From: Azolla caroliniana
Taxonomy: Eukaryota > Polypodiophyta
Assembly (NCBI GenBank): GCA_043228905.1
Contig: JBHGNT010000001.1
Location: 8,618,001 to 8,682,000 of the forward strand
DNA: 64,000 nt
Direction: 5' to 3'
Below, in pieces: positions 1 through 13,600 of the stretch (its first letter is position 1; every line of letters begins with the position of its first letter). Below the pieces are notes generated by a model. That model did no database searches. It worked only from the letters and a program-made list of their open reading frames with translations, and was not told the DNA's origin. The translations under genes were made by a program, and so were the position numbers.

Positions 1-312
1 AAAAACTGTTGGGGAGAAAAAACCAGACCATGAAAATGAAATGTACTATACTAATCTCCACCTCTCACCCCATTTGCTTCGATCCCCACAACTTATTCAC
101 TCTCCCTTCATGATGTGCTTCGGCCCCCTCACCATCATCACTCCTAAAAACAACCAAATTGCTTCATTCAATCCACCTCCACCATCTCGCCGAATGCTAC
201 CAATGTCCTGTGGAATTAACAACCAAATAAGTAAAAAAATTCCTCATCCCCTCATGAGCTGCTTCGATCCCCCCCACCATCATCACTCCTAAAACAGACA
301 CATTGCTTCCTT
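1..312. repeat. Degenerate tandem duplication, ~143-bp period
   Basis: A block starting near 104 (cccttcatgatgtgcttcg, then caccatcatcactcct) recurs from about 248 with a few substitutions. The only open frame over it is short and consists of low-complexity His/Pro/Ser codons created by the repeat, so I do not call a gene. Confidence 0.6.
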
Positions 313-1106
313 TAGAACTATGTAGTTTCCTCGTGTATCTAGGCCATGACCAAAGTACAATGTATCCTTCAATGCAATATACGTTTTCTTTGTGATAATA
401 CATGTGCCCTTGAGCACCTTGATTGACTCGTTACTTGCTCAATCAAGCAACATCCATTTATGAGTTGTCGGGTTGTGGTTGCTCTATAACTTATTCGCAT
501 GGCCATGGTCTTCTAAAGAAGTTTAGTACCCGCCTTTGCACATGCCTTGTTGGGCTTCTACCTCAAGAAGAAATAATCTGAGTTCATGACTCGAGAGAAT
601 GGTCCAAATCCATCTTCAATGAGGCAATGGAAGAGCCCTTAGATGTCATAGTAAATTGAGCAACGACATAGAAAGTTTTCGTGAAATCCTAGCTCTGTAT
701 GGCATGAAACCATGTTCTATATTAAAGAGGGACATCCTTATACTCGCATATCTTTATCTACCGATTGAGATGACCAAAACATTCGATGGTAGATCATATG
801 ATTACATTTAAGAGTAATTATGGAAGAAAGTCCACCACCTCCTATCACGTTATGCTCTTGGAAACATGTGTTCAACCTATAGAGATATTGGAGCTACAAA
901 GAGCATATAAATACATTACAAAAAGCCAAGAATATGGCAAATCATAGATTATCACATCATTGCTTGGAATGTTGGATGTAAACTACGGGAAGAATCAAGC
1001 GAGAACAAAATTCTTTCATTCGGTTCAAAGGAAGGAGATACACATCAAGAAAGCTTTTGTACTTTAGGTCGTGTGGGTCAATATTGGCCTCTCTATGGAC
1101 GGTAAA
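313..1106. other. Intergenic, no recognisable feature
   Basis: No open frame of useful length, no RNA gene and no repeat partner elsewhere in the window was found. It may be decayed transposon DNA, but I see no diagnostic motif. Confidence 0.5.
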
Positions 1107-1413
1107 AATATCTATCTATCTATCCATCCATCCATCCAATCATCCATCCCATTAGAGATATCAATAAGATTCGGAAATGACAGTCCAAACATGGGGAATC
1201 TTGTGTAGAATGTGTGTATGTATGGACATGTATGTGTGTGTGTGTGGGGGGGGGGGCATTTGTGGGTAAATTTGGTAATATGTGTATGTATTTGTTTAGG
1301 AGAAAGACACACATATACATATGATATACATACATACACACACATATACATATGATATACATACATAGATGTATGCATGCATAGAGACATACACACATAT
1401 CATACATACATAA
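1107..1413. repeat. Microsatellite block upstream of the SEC1-like gene
   Basis: Contains (TATC/CATC)n near 1108-1150, (TG)n running directly into eleven G at 1246-1256, and a twice-repeated cacacatatacatatgatatacatacat-type segment at 1308-1405. Open frames here are purely repeat-derived. The block ends immediately before the CT-rich leader of the SEC1-like gene. Confidence 0.8.
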
Positions 1414-1626
1414 CGCTCAGAGAGTGCGCTCAATTCCATAAGCAGTCAGAGGTACTCATCATCTTCGCCTTCGTCTTCGTCTTCGTTTCTCTGAGTATTC
1501 CTCCTCCTCCAACGGAACGTCATACCTGCAGATCTTTCATTTCCTTTACTCCTCGCGTTTCCTTTCTCGTCGCCGTCTTCTTCTTGTTCTTCAAGATCAG
1601 CATTCATATCATCCTTTCTGCGATTC
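1414..1626 (+). promoter_or_regulatory. Probable 5' UTR of the SEC1-like gene
   Basis: A CT-rich stretch (repeated cttcgtcttcg-type sequence near 1461-1500) leads directly to the ATG at 1627. Pyrimidine-rich leaders are common in plant genes. I did not find a convincing TATA box because the microsatellite block lies where it would be. Confidence 0.45.
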
Positions 1627-4600
1627 ATGGCGGATTCTGACGGTTCTTCGTCTTCTTCATACCAGAACGGCTACAAGTCTTTCCGCCAAGCTAGTCGGGA
1701 ACGTGAGTTTCTATAATGATTAAAACAATTTCTTTATTTTTCAGATCACACACACAAAAACACACGTAACATAGAGATACAATTTCTCATTTCTCAGCTA
1801 GCATACATACACACAGAAATGACTTCCTTTTAGAACTTCTTTTGCGGTGTCTTTCATCCTAACTTCATACATCGCAGTTGGACCTAATTCGTAAACATAT
1901 TGTTCAATTTTTTTTTTGCATTTCCTCTTTTATTTTACTGTAACTCATCCGTCACAGTTTGACTGATTCATCAACACGTTTTCTTGGGTAGTTTTGCAAT
2001 TTTTCTTCTACTTTTTTATCCCATTTTCATCCATCATAGGTTGACCAGATTCATTATCGTCTTTTCATGTATCAATTGTGTATTTTTTGCCTTTCTATTA
2101 TCTTTCTAATTCATAAGCATCCTTTTTTTTCTCTTTCTTGCTTCACATTTTTATCCTATTTCTAGTTTGATATTGTTTTTCAAAACATTTCTCGTTTTTC
2201 TTATACTACTGTTTTTATGCAGGCCTACTTCACGAGATGCTGAGGGCAGCAAGATCGAAGGATTCTTCTGATTGGAAGGTAGGCTACACATGCCATGCAC
2301 AATTTATGTCCATAAAAGTTATGGAAAAAAAATGTTAGCTTATGTCCATAGAAGTTATGTTAAGAAAATAGCAGTTCATGTTTATAGAAGCAATTAAAAG
2401 AAAAGCTTAGCCTTATGAGAAGGTTTTGTAGGCATAAATAAAATTGTGAAGGAATAAATATACATGATGATGGAATTTGATCTCGTGAAGATATATGCTA
2501 ACTTATGCTCTCCTATGTCCACTGAAGTAATGGAAAGAAAAGGTTTGACTCAAAGAAGATCTTTTTATAGAGAATACTAATATTTACCTGAAATTAATTA
2601 TACCATTGAAAAAGATGAAGAAATTTGATTGAAGGATTCTTCTGATTGAAAGGCAGGGCAAAGATCCACCTTAGTTGGATACAACTGAAAATTTGGAAGA
2701 AACAAGGATTTCATTGAAGGGGTACTCTGATTGAAAGTTAATCCAATATGATGCTCAGCATTCTCAACTTTGAGGTGGGATGTTAGCCTTTAGGAAAAGA
2801 GAACTGTCAATCATACAAGATCCCTCTATAGAGACTCTTCCTTGTAATGCAAAATAGAAAATCAAAAGAGCTTTATGATGTTTTATAGTGCCTCATCGAA
2901 AAAAAGAACCTGATGTTTTGGTTGTTGTGGGTCAAAATGTCGACGTACACTTTAAGAAGATTGGAGCATCACGTAACCTGATTCATATACAGGAGTATTA
3001 CGTTTTGAAGCCTCTTGAAGAAATCATCATTGTGATGGTTAATAACATCGAAAAATGTTGTATTGAAAACTTATTTTGCCTGAGGTGTTAAATGTCTTCT
3101 GCTTTTATGACATTATTTATTTATTTACTTGCTTCACGGGAACTTTTGAATTCAGGCAAGAGAACATTGCATGGCCAGTGTGAATGGCTAAGAGTTGATG
3201 GTGCCTAAACGGGAGGAGCTAGGCTGATATGCTCCTAGTTCAGCTATCATTGGGGGAAATGTGTGCGTGTGTAATTGTGAAGTAGTGCCTCAAATAGTCA
3301 GTTTAGACTAGGCCCTATATAAAGTCACCTAAAAGTTATATGTGAGTAGGTAAGATAATCTTTTGAAGAGGTGCTCTTGGTAGAATGAGCTTGAGTTGCC
3401 TTAACTCAAAATTCAGTTTTAGAGCTAATGGAGAGAGATTACCAAAGCTGACTTGCTCCCTTCTCTATTTGCTCAGTGGAGAGTACCTTGGAAACTCTTC
3501 TCATGGGTTTGAGTTGCTGAAATAGGCTTAAAATGCTTGCTGTTTTATAGGTTTTGGTCTTTATCTTGTTTTACCCTCTGTTACTAATTATCAACAAAGA
3601 AAACTGATAGGTCTGCCTTTCTTGGAGCCAGCATGGTGTCAACTTCCTTGTTTAGAAGCAATTTAGCTTCTTGGATGTGAAATGAAGTTCAATAGGTACA
3701 CAATCTTAAGGTGTTTCTCCGTTTAGAAAGACTTTTTTGGTGGTGAAATTGTTACTAGTGGTTTATTCTGTGGTTTAGCATGTCTTGAAATTCCACAGGC
3801 TGATTTCAATGTACTACACCTTCATATAAGCAGGAAAATAATATCATATTAAATATATGTGGGTTGAGTTTTTTTATTTGGCATTTTCTGTATTATGATT
3901 ATATTATTTAATACGACTTTTAAGTGCCAATATGGAAGGATATTAAGTGATCTAACATATGACTTGATCTATTAGTTGCTAAACCAATGTTAAATAAGTT
4001 GATAATTCAATGTACTATCTTCTCATGATATGTTATTATCAGATTGAAGTAAGTATTCCTACTTCACAGGTTCTTATTATGGATGAGGTGACTGTGAAAG
4101 TGATGTCTTATTCTTGCAAGATGGCAGATATAACAGATGAAGGCATCTCATGTAAGCTGGTGATTTGTTGCTTCACAATAAATTTAAGTTAACAAATTGA
4201 AAAATATAGCGAGCTCAGTTGTGTGTTTATAAATATGGTGGTTAACTATGCGATTATGATAATCCTGTATCACGTTTGTGGGGAAATGCAAACACCTTGT
4301 GCCAGGATACAAACAAATTAACAATCCATCTTTTTGGCCAGAAAAAAATTATTTATACAGTCAGGGAAGTATGTTTCAGAAATGTTTTCAAACATATTGC
4401 CATATTTAGTCTAGAATTTACTAATATATAAATGTAAAATATCTAAACTTTTATTTAGCTATGAAATAAAAAGAAATGTCTCTATGGCACTTTGTAAATT
4501 CTAATAACATAAATGAATTTCTGAAATTTCAAGACAATTTTTAAGTGATGTGAAATATACAGCTGAAAGTTGAAATGACTGAATTAAAGAGTTCACGCTC

Positions 4601-7600
4601 CAATAGAAAAGTAATGGAATGGATTTCCTAACTTTGGGCAACTCAACCAAATCCCAAGTATCATTTTCATTCAAAGCACTCGTATTCTTGCATTGCCAGC
4701 TCCCACTTGCTTTTGTGCTCTCTAAAAGTAGAGGCTCACCCTCATCAGTCAACATGATATATTGCAATGACAGATTGAAGCTCTGTACATGCCTTCCAAC
4801 TCTTGTAGACCTTCTGGTTCAACGATCTACATTCTCAGGCACAGGGTCTAAATCAAGAGGAACCATGACATCATCATTTTAGATATTGCCTCTCTAAAAG
4901 TGGAGGCCCATCCTCATCAGTCAACATGATATATTGCAATGACAGATCAAAGCTCTATACATGCCTTCCAACTCTTGTAGACCTTCTGGCTCAATGATCT
5001 ACATTCTCAGGTGCAGGTTCTAAATCAGGAGGAACCATGAGATCATCATTTTAGAGCTGCTGTCGATCATTTACAGCCCTATTTTCATCATACGATATAG
5101 GCTACTCATTGTCATCAAGGGCATTCAATGGTTGTCCAACATATTCTGGCACAATTACAACATGCTCAAAGTTATTTTCAGCTCTTTGTGGTGCATCCTG
5201 GGACATGTTTTCAACACTTATGGGTGGATGTACATGCTGAAAATTTGACTCTTTTATAGTCACCTTTTGAGGCTACATTATCTTTAAGTCGCTTTGCCTA
5301 ATTAAAAACTTCCTAGCTGTGTGCTACTTTCATAAACTGACGTAACCAAATTCTGTAATCCATTTCACCTTCATCACCACATACCATAAAGTGCCTTTGA
5401 TGGACTTAGCATCATGCCTATTTCTTAAGTCTTGCTTGATTTGCATAAAAAAATGACAATCAATGCATAGTTGGTCATGTGAAGCATTTGCGAGAGCAAA
5501 TGCCTTCGGATGCTACTTTTAGTGCTATGTGAAGAGATTGATTGCAAAGATGAATCAGAGTTTATAGCCTCTTCCCAAATCTTGCAAGAAAGATAAGTTG
5601 TGGATAACATGCATCTCACTTTCTCTCACAGTCTTGTACGTTCAGCCACACCATAACAAGAGGGTGTACAGAGAACTATCAGCTCCTTCGTAATACCATG
5701 AGAATCACAAAATTTCTGGAATTTAGTGTTTGTGAATTCCCCACCATTGTCAGTTTGCAGACATTTCAAATTTCTACCTACCTGAATGTTCACAAATGCA
5801 TGAAGTTTTTGAAAGGCTGGAAGGCTGTCTATCACATCTATTTTTCAACAAGTAAATCCAAAGTTTTCTAGGGAAATCATCAACATATGAGAAGGTAAAA
5901 AGTATGATACATACATCATAATGAAGAAGGCCAATGAGATTCTACTTGTGAGACATGTTAGAATAGTAAAGAACTCTTTACTTGCTTTCCATATTGACAA
6001 TCATTACAAAAGTTTTTTGTGCTCTTTTTGGCTCATATGGCTGCTTTATAGTGTATCTCTTCAACAAAAAACTTTACGACAAAGCTTTTCCAATGAAAAC
6101 AATAGAGATTGCCTTCTTTTCTGCCATCTACAACCAGATCCATTTTTAAGAATAACCACTGAATGCAATACTATATCCATGCATATCTAGCTTTCTGGTA
6201 GATAAAAGTCTTTTCTTGATGTAGGTACATATGTGGTGACATCATGCAATGCAAGCTCTTGGCTATGTGCAAGGTCAAATGCACAATACCAATTCCACCA
6301 ATAATGGGCATGATTATTGTTGAGAAAAATGTTTCCATAAGTGCCTGCATGAAATGATGAAAAAGTTCCTTTATAGGAGGCACATGAAAGGATGCACTTG
6401 AATCCACAATCCAAGTGTATGTGAGAGCATCTTGTATGGTCAATAGTAGATCAATGGCATCACCCTTGTTGATTTTCATGCCTTAAGCATGGATACCAAA
6501 GGCATCATCAGATGAAGTGGCACAAAGCATGTCTTTTTATAACAGTGGAGACGATAGTAGTCTTCTCCTTGCCTTTGGAGTTGTTTTTTCATTCATTTGG
6601 ATTGTTCTCCTTCTTGCTATTGTTCTTCTTCTTTCTTTCTTGCTCCTGTTTGTATTACCTACAATGTGGATTATTGTGGCCATTCGTGCCACACTAATAG
6701 CATGTTACATCAGACTACTTACCCTTGCTTTTGCTCCTGTTTCTCTGCTTACATTTCTCTTCTTCTGATCATATGAGAGATTCGTTTCACCACTTGCTTT
6801 TCGCCTGAATTTTCGTTTAGGGCTGACCCCCTAACATCATCAAATGTAAGATTGAGGCTATTTGATAATGAGATGACCAAGCATCAAACCACCCCCATAA
6901 GCAAGAAAATGGTCTTCACTTTGCCATCGATGGGAAATAGAATGGAATCTTGCAACTAGGATGATGTAATTGTAAGATGCCAAAGAGAGGCTAGCATCTG
7001 CTTAACATACCAACAATGAATATCTCACTGTTCTGCCAGCTGTTTGGATGACATAAGTACCAATTCTGAATACATTTTGCTTTGTAAGTATCAAGTCTGT
7101 TAGATACACAAGTCACTGATTGGAATAGTCTTTTTGTTGCAATTGGATCTGCTCCCATCTCAGCCCTGGTTATATAGGGCATGCTGCTTAATTATCACGC
7201 GGGAAATCATCAATATGAAATGTGTCCTATGAAGGTTTGGTCCCCAAGTTTGCATCCTATAGGGAAATGTCAGTATTACAAGTGTGTCAAATAATCAAAA
7301 TTTTATTCATGTTTCTTAAAAGTGTATTATATCCTGAAAAATGTGAAGTGAAAGTCTATTGAGATTTCCATTACCTAAGCATATTAAAATGAAGTTTAGA
7401 TAGACTAATAATTCTGTCTTTAAAAGATGTCTAACATAGGCTGGTCTAATATTGATTGAGACCATTGACAAGAGAGGGATGTCTAGTAGTGCATCAGAGA
7501 GAGGAGGAAATGCTTGTTCTTAGAGGGAGATGTTAATTAATGTTTTCAAAAGGTCAGAGAGACCTTTGATGCAGACTTTGTTACATCTACGTTTTATATA

Positions 7601-10600
7601 GAGAGATTTTGCTATGTCTGTAGTGGTAGAGGATTTAAACAAACGTAGACAACCATTACCTGCGTTTGATGCTGTATACTTCATTCAGCCTAAAAGAGAA
7701 AGGTAATATCTTGATTTTATTTATATGACATGTATGCATATTAAAACTTCCTTGGCTGTTTATGAAGGTTCCATATAATATGCTTATAATCCAAAAGGTT
7801 CTTCTTGTTGCACATTTTATTGCTATTTTTTTCTCATTACCCAAATTGACATTATGAATATAACTTAAGATGTGTGAACAAAAATAACTGAACTTGAAGA
7901 TTTTGGAGAGAGATGTTGACGATGATGATGTAGGCTCTACACAGGAGACAGAAAGACTTAACATATTATGTCCATGTTCTATATTCTAGAAGTACTTATA
8001 AAATGTAAACATTTCTAGTTGGAATTTTGCATGGTTTAAAGAATATATTTCGTAGTTCAGTGATACTACTGTGTTTTTACCTGCAAGAATTTGCATGTTT
8101 TGGACATTGCTGAATGATCCCAGATTAATGGAAGCATATTATTCTCTAGTGTGCAGAAGCTCAAGACGGACTTGTCTGGAAAGAGTCCACTTTACAGAAA
8201 GTAAGATTGGAGACATAATACCTTTAATGAGATCTGAAATGTCCCAGATAGAAAAGTGAATAAATTTATTTATTTTATTACAGGGCACATGTGTTTTTTA
8301 GCTCTCCAGTATCCAGGGATGTGCTTCAGACAATCAAAAGTGATAGTGCAGTTCTTTCTCGAATCGCCAATCTACAAGAGGTTAGTTATTAAAGAAAAAT
8401 TTCAGTGAAGTGAAGATTTATGAGTGAATAAAAGTGCATAATTCTGTTTCTCTTTGTGCAAAACCAGGTAAACTTGGAATACTTGACAATTGATTCTCAG
8501 GTAATAGCTGACTCTATATCCTGACAAATGAAACTATTAGGACGAGGGTATATGACATGATCAAACAAAATTTCAAGTTTTATTGTGACTCTGCAGGCAT
8601 TTTCAACCGACACCCCAAGAGCTTTAGAACAACTTTTTGGGGAGCATAGTGAGGGTAGCCAAATTTATGATGAATGTCTTGGGACAATTGCGACTCGACT
8701 TGGAACTGTCTTTGCATCATTAAAGGTTTGTCAATTTCTGATTTACATTCTGTCCTTTGTTTATTTCTGTCAGTTAAATTGTTTTTTTTGACTAATGTTC
8801 GGTCAAATGATATAGGAATTTCCAATAGTTAGGTTCAGGGCTGCACGATCAGCAGTAGATACAAATACTCCAACTACTTTTAGAGATCTTGTACCAACAA
8901 AGTTAGCAGCAGCTCTTTGGGATAAACTTCAAAGATACAAGAACACTTTGCCTCAATACCCAGATGTAGAAACTTGTGAACTTTTGATTGTTGATCGCTC
9001 AGTTGATCCGGTGTGTTCTAACTTCTGAGTAATATATGCACATATATTGGATGAATCTAAGGTTTTCAATGTATTCGTTGATTGTTTTGTCTGATTGGCA
9101 GATTGCACCCATTATCCATGAGTGGACTTATGATGCCATGTGCCATGATTTACTAAATATGGAAGGGAACAAGTACGTGTATGAGGTAGAAAAGAAATTT
9201 ATTTATTTATTTTTGCTATTCCTATTTCTGGTCTCAGTGAAGGTGGATTTACTCCTTTGATTTAACATTTTTAACTCTCTGAGCTCAGGTTACAACAAAT
9301 GCAGGGAGGACTGACCGGAAGGAAGTTTTACTTCAAGAACATGATCCTGTCTGGGTTGAGTTACGGCATCTTCATATTGCTGCTGTAAGGATGGAACTTC
9401 AATAGTTTATAAATAGTTGGGTTCTTTATGAAACTTAAAACTAAAACCCAGTTCATGTTGTGGAACTACAGGTTAATAAGAAGCTTGATGAAAAAATGGG
9501 AAATTTGAAGGAAAAGAATAAGGCTGCTCAATTAAAACTTGGGGCCAAGTATGCAGCCATCTTCCTTTTTTTGTTTTATGCCCTCGAATAACAATTACGA
9601 AAAGATCAGTTTCTTGTTTAGTCTGTTATAGCTAGAAAAGTGACACATTTTCTTATGCAAATTTGAAGATTGGGTTCCTATTAGTGAGTAGATAATAAGC
9701 CATTTCAAGTTGCAACAAATGGGGAAATTTGCGTTCATTGGATGGAAATTCACGTGTGGCAGTTACAAGGATGTTTAAGAATGGATCGAGACTAGACTGG
9801 AACAGCTCTCATAGTTTTTTAATATGTGGCTTGTGACAAATGGATTTTCAAACAAGTTTCAGGAGTTGTGTGGTGCTGTTCAGGATTTTCCTTCCATTTC
9901 ATGCTAAATCCATCCAGATTCCATGCACAGACACTAAAATTTCCCATTATTTGCTAATTGTAGACATACTGGAAGGTGTTTAAGTGTCAACTTCCCCAGG
10001 ACGAGTTTCAGTACAGGAAATTTTGGATATTGTTGACATAAATTCTGATGTGGAAGGCTGAATTGCCAAGGATATTATTTTTTGGAGTTTGGTGATTGTT
10101 CTTAGTGTTGTTTGACCAGGCTTTTAGCTTGTAACTCTCTTAACATTACTTAGATGACCACTAGATGTAACCCTTTTCACCTTTATTAGCGATAATTAAG
10201 GCATCTTGAGATCTGATATGAATAATATTGATGATGGGCACTAGGATGAACACAGCTGATGCCTAGTAATATATACACAGAGATTAATCATAGGCCTTAT
10301 ATTCAAAAAACTGAGATTTGAGCCCTTCCATATCTTAAGGCACGCAGATGAATCATAGGCCTTACATTTAAAAAACCACTCCTTTTGTGCAACGGAGACT
10401 TGACCCCTACCATAATCTCAAACGGCGGGGCTACCAGATACTAATCTCATGCACGCAGTGGGAGTACGAGTTGTAGGTATAATCAAAGTGTAATCTCTAG
10501 CTACACGGAACTCAAACATGCAAGTGGTCGTTGATGATGTGCAGGCTTCATGACTTTGTTGGAAGATTCCAGATATAGAAGTTGAATACGGAGGATTAGG

Positions 10601-13600
10601 ACTAATCTACAAGGGTATATAACATTGAAGATCAGGCAGTCTAGCAAGCTAAACTGATGAATACAGCAAATGATGATATGCCAAAGAGAAGGATTAGGAC
10701 TAGAAAATGGTATGTTAATGATCCATGGGACCAATAATTGTCACCAATGATCTGTGGTATAACAAAAAGCAAAGGCTGAAATGAAAAACTAAGTTTATTT
10801 CCTTATTTCGCTGCTTGGATCTTGCATTTGTTTGCGTCTGTGGTCGAGTAGATGAGCAAAGAGAATTCCAAGAATTGTTAGCAATGGTTCCATCCTGGTT
10901 ATGACAGTCTTGTAGGAATTCCTGATACTCATGTCTGATGTTCTCAACATCGGTTATTCCAAGAGGGCGGAAAATAGACACATGTGGTGTTTCATGTGTG
11001 CCAGTGCCAATAGGTATTGCCTCCTAGTTGGGAATACATATTGTGTGTGTTGTTTGTTATTGACATTGTTCTTGGACTTCTAGAAATATGTACACTGGTT
11101 TTCCAATTTATTGTTGAATTTGTTTATAGCAGCTCTTGCTGTAATATTTTTGTTTAACAGTTAGAAGCTGATTCCTATAAAATTGGTTGACTACAGGGAT
11201 GGACAGGAACTTTCAACTCGGGACATGCAAAAAATGGTGCAAGCATTGCCACAATATCGCGATCAAATTGAAAAATTGAGTCTGCATATTGATGTAAAAC
11301 AACCGTCTAACATCATAATTTCTTTCATTTAGCTAACTTAGTGTTTATTCAGCATTATACTGATAATAGTTGTTCTTACAATAGATTAAGTCAGAAAGAA
11401 AGATATATTAACAACTTTTAAGAGGCCAAAATGTCCCATGAGACCAAATGGGAGATTACATCTTAGAATGTTTTATCATCTTTGAAAACAACAAACCAAA
11501 ACAAATGTAAGTAGATTAGTGGAACTGTCTAAGATACAATAAATTCAACTATCATGACGAGCTTAGATGGACTGAACCTTCTGCATTCAAATAATCTTCA
11601 GCATAAGCTGATTGAAGATGAAGTCTCTGATGCAAGGAAAGCACCTTCAAATTTGGGTGATTATGGCCTTAATTTGCTGAAAACAGGATTGATTGGGTTG
11701 TGGCCTCGATGCATGACACATTGCTACTTCCCAATCTGTTGTAACTCTTGTAGCATGAAGTAAAGTTTTGGTGATGCTGCCAAATAAAGTTTTGATGGTT
11801 CTTTGCTGATAAGGTTTTGTAGCTATATCATTATCCATCAACAAAATAATCTGGGAGGAGATAAGAGCACCCCCAATCATCACTGAGGCATTATTCCAGC
11901 CAGTCTCCGATATCAAAACGACTAGCTGAACACAGAAATAATCCTTGTTCATGTGCTGAAACGCAAAATTGTTCAAGCCACATGGCATAATCATAAATGC
12001 GCCACCCCTGTTCCAAAATAGCTTGGACTGTCCCGATCTAAACACAATCAAATTGGAAAAGAATACGGTAATCCAAACTGATATTATCAACTTGGATAAT
12101 GAAAGAACATGGATCAGCCTCACAAAATCTCTTGGTAGGAAGATAGCCCATATTAAGGCACACTTTTTACACACATTGGAGATTGGATTCATCACCTGGC
12201 CCTCTTATGTGGACATTGCTCTGCATTGCAACACAATGTGATACGGAAACCGTGAACCTCTTTACATCAGTTAGAAATTGAGGTAGGCAAGTATGCATGC
12301 ATACCTCTAGAAGAAAGAATTGGCTAATTGTGTCATCAAGGTGTAGGATATGAAGAATACTATTTTTGTCATCGTATTGTTTTTTATGAAATAAGAGGGA
12401 GATACGATTGCCTCTGTAACCAAGGCTTTGGCCCATTACACAACATAATGGGATATGAAGACCAACAGTGCCTGGAACTATTCTTGCTAGAACTCAAAAG
12501 ATACGAGGACAACCATACAAGCTCATCAACAAAGAACAATCAGACACACTTTCTTTAGCCACATCACTCCTACTCATGCTACAATCAAGGTCTACACAGT
12601 TGGCTCCCAACTAGGAAATTGCAAAGGGGTTACAATCGGGCAATAGCAATTTATCATTCATGTACGCCATGACCCCATGACTGATAAAGGCCATTATCTT
12701 CCTTCATCGCAAGTGTTTCGCTTGCATTGGAGATCTCTCCATTCTCGATAAACCTATGTGAGAGTTTTCTTGAAGGAAATTTTCAATCTATTTGTCTTGA
12801 GAATCTTACATCTATAGACCACAATATTCTTTAGTCACGTTTTATTTTATTGACTTTTTTACCTAGTTACATTTATTTTGTTTTGTTCTCAAAGATGAGA
12901 CAACATTTTAAGATGCAATCTCTTGTTTGGTCTTACAGTCCATTTTGGCCTCTTGAAAAGATGTTATCTTTTGTTCTTTCCATATATCTCTTGATTTATA
13001 GCCAGACCAGTCCCAAGCATTGTTGGTTTTCATATTTTGTTACCTTGCAGATGGACCAAAGTATTGTTTCAAGGTGTAGTAGAATCTCCATTTCAGCTTG
13101 TAGAAAACACTACAGTGTTCACCTCATTCCGCATCCTGATGTCACAATTTGCAGATCTGTCTTCCCATAGCTTGTGTGCATGTCTACATGTTAACTACTT
13201 GAGAGGCCAGGAGCTGCCCTATTGCATTACAGAGTGTGTATCCATGTAAGAGGGCCTAATGATAAATCCATTCTGTGACAAGTCTTAGAAGAGGGCTTAT
13301 AGTGAGCCCTCTTCTTACCAAGAGGAATTGTGGAGTTGACCCACATTCTTTTATTATTCAATCCACTTTGATCGTGTCTAAGTGTGTACAATCCAAACTA
13401 TATTGGAATGAAGGTAGTTATTGCATTTCAGCATGCCAACAATCATTGTCTCCCTGTTCTGCCAGCTGTTTTGATGACACATCGCAAATCTTGAGTACCT
13501 TAGTTTTGGGAGCCCCCGAATCTGTCGAATGCAAAGTCACTGATAGGAATTATTTTGCAGGCAATCATTGAGACTATAGGCCTCACAAATCTCTTCAGCT

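Noticed and set aside
8071-8259. 62-codon frame over exon 5 of the SEC1-like gene
   Set aside because: The family sequence DLSGKSPLY is read in another frame over 8150-8200; this frame is a shadow.
11647-12195. 182-codon minus-strand frame as a host gene
   Set aside because: It lies inside an element with terminal inverted repeats within an intron, has no recognised domain and no splice context. I kept it only as part of the element.
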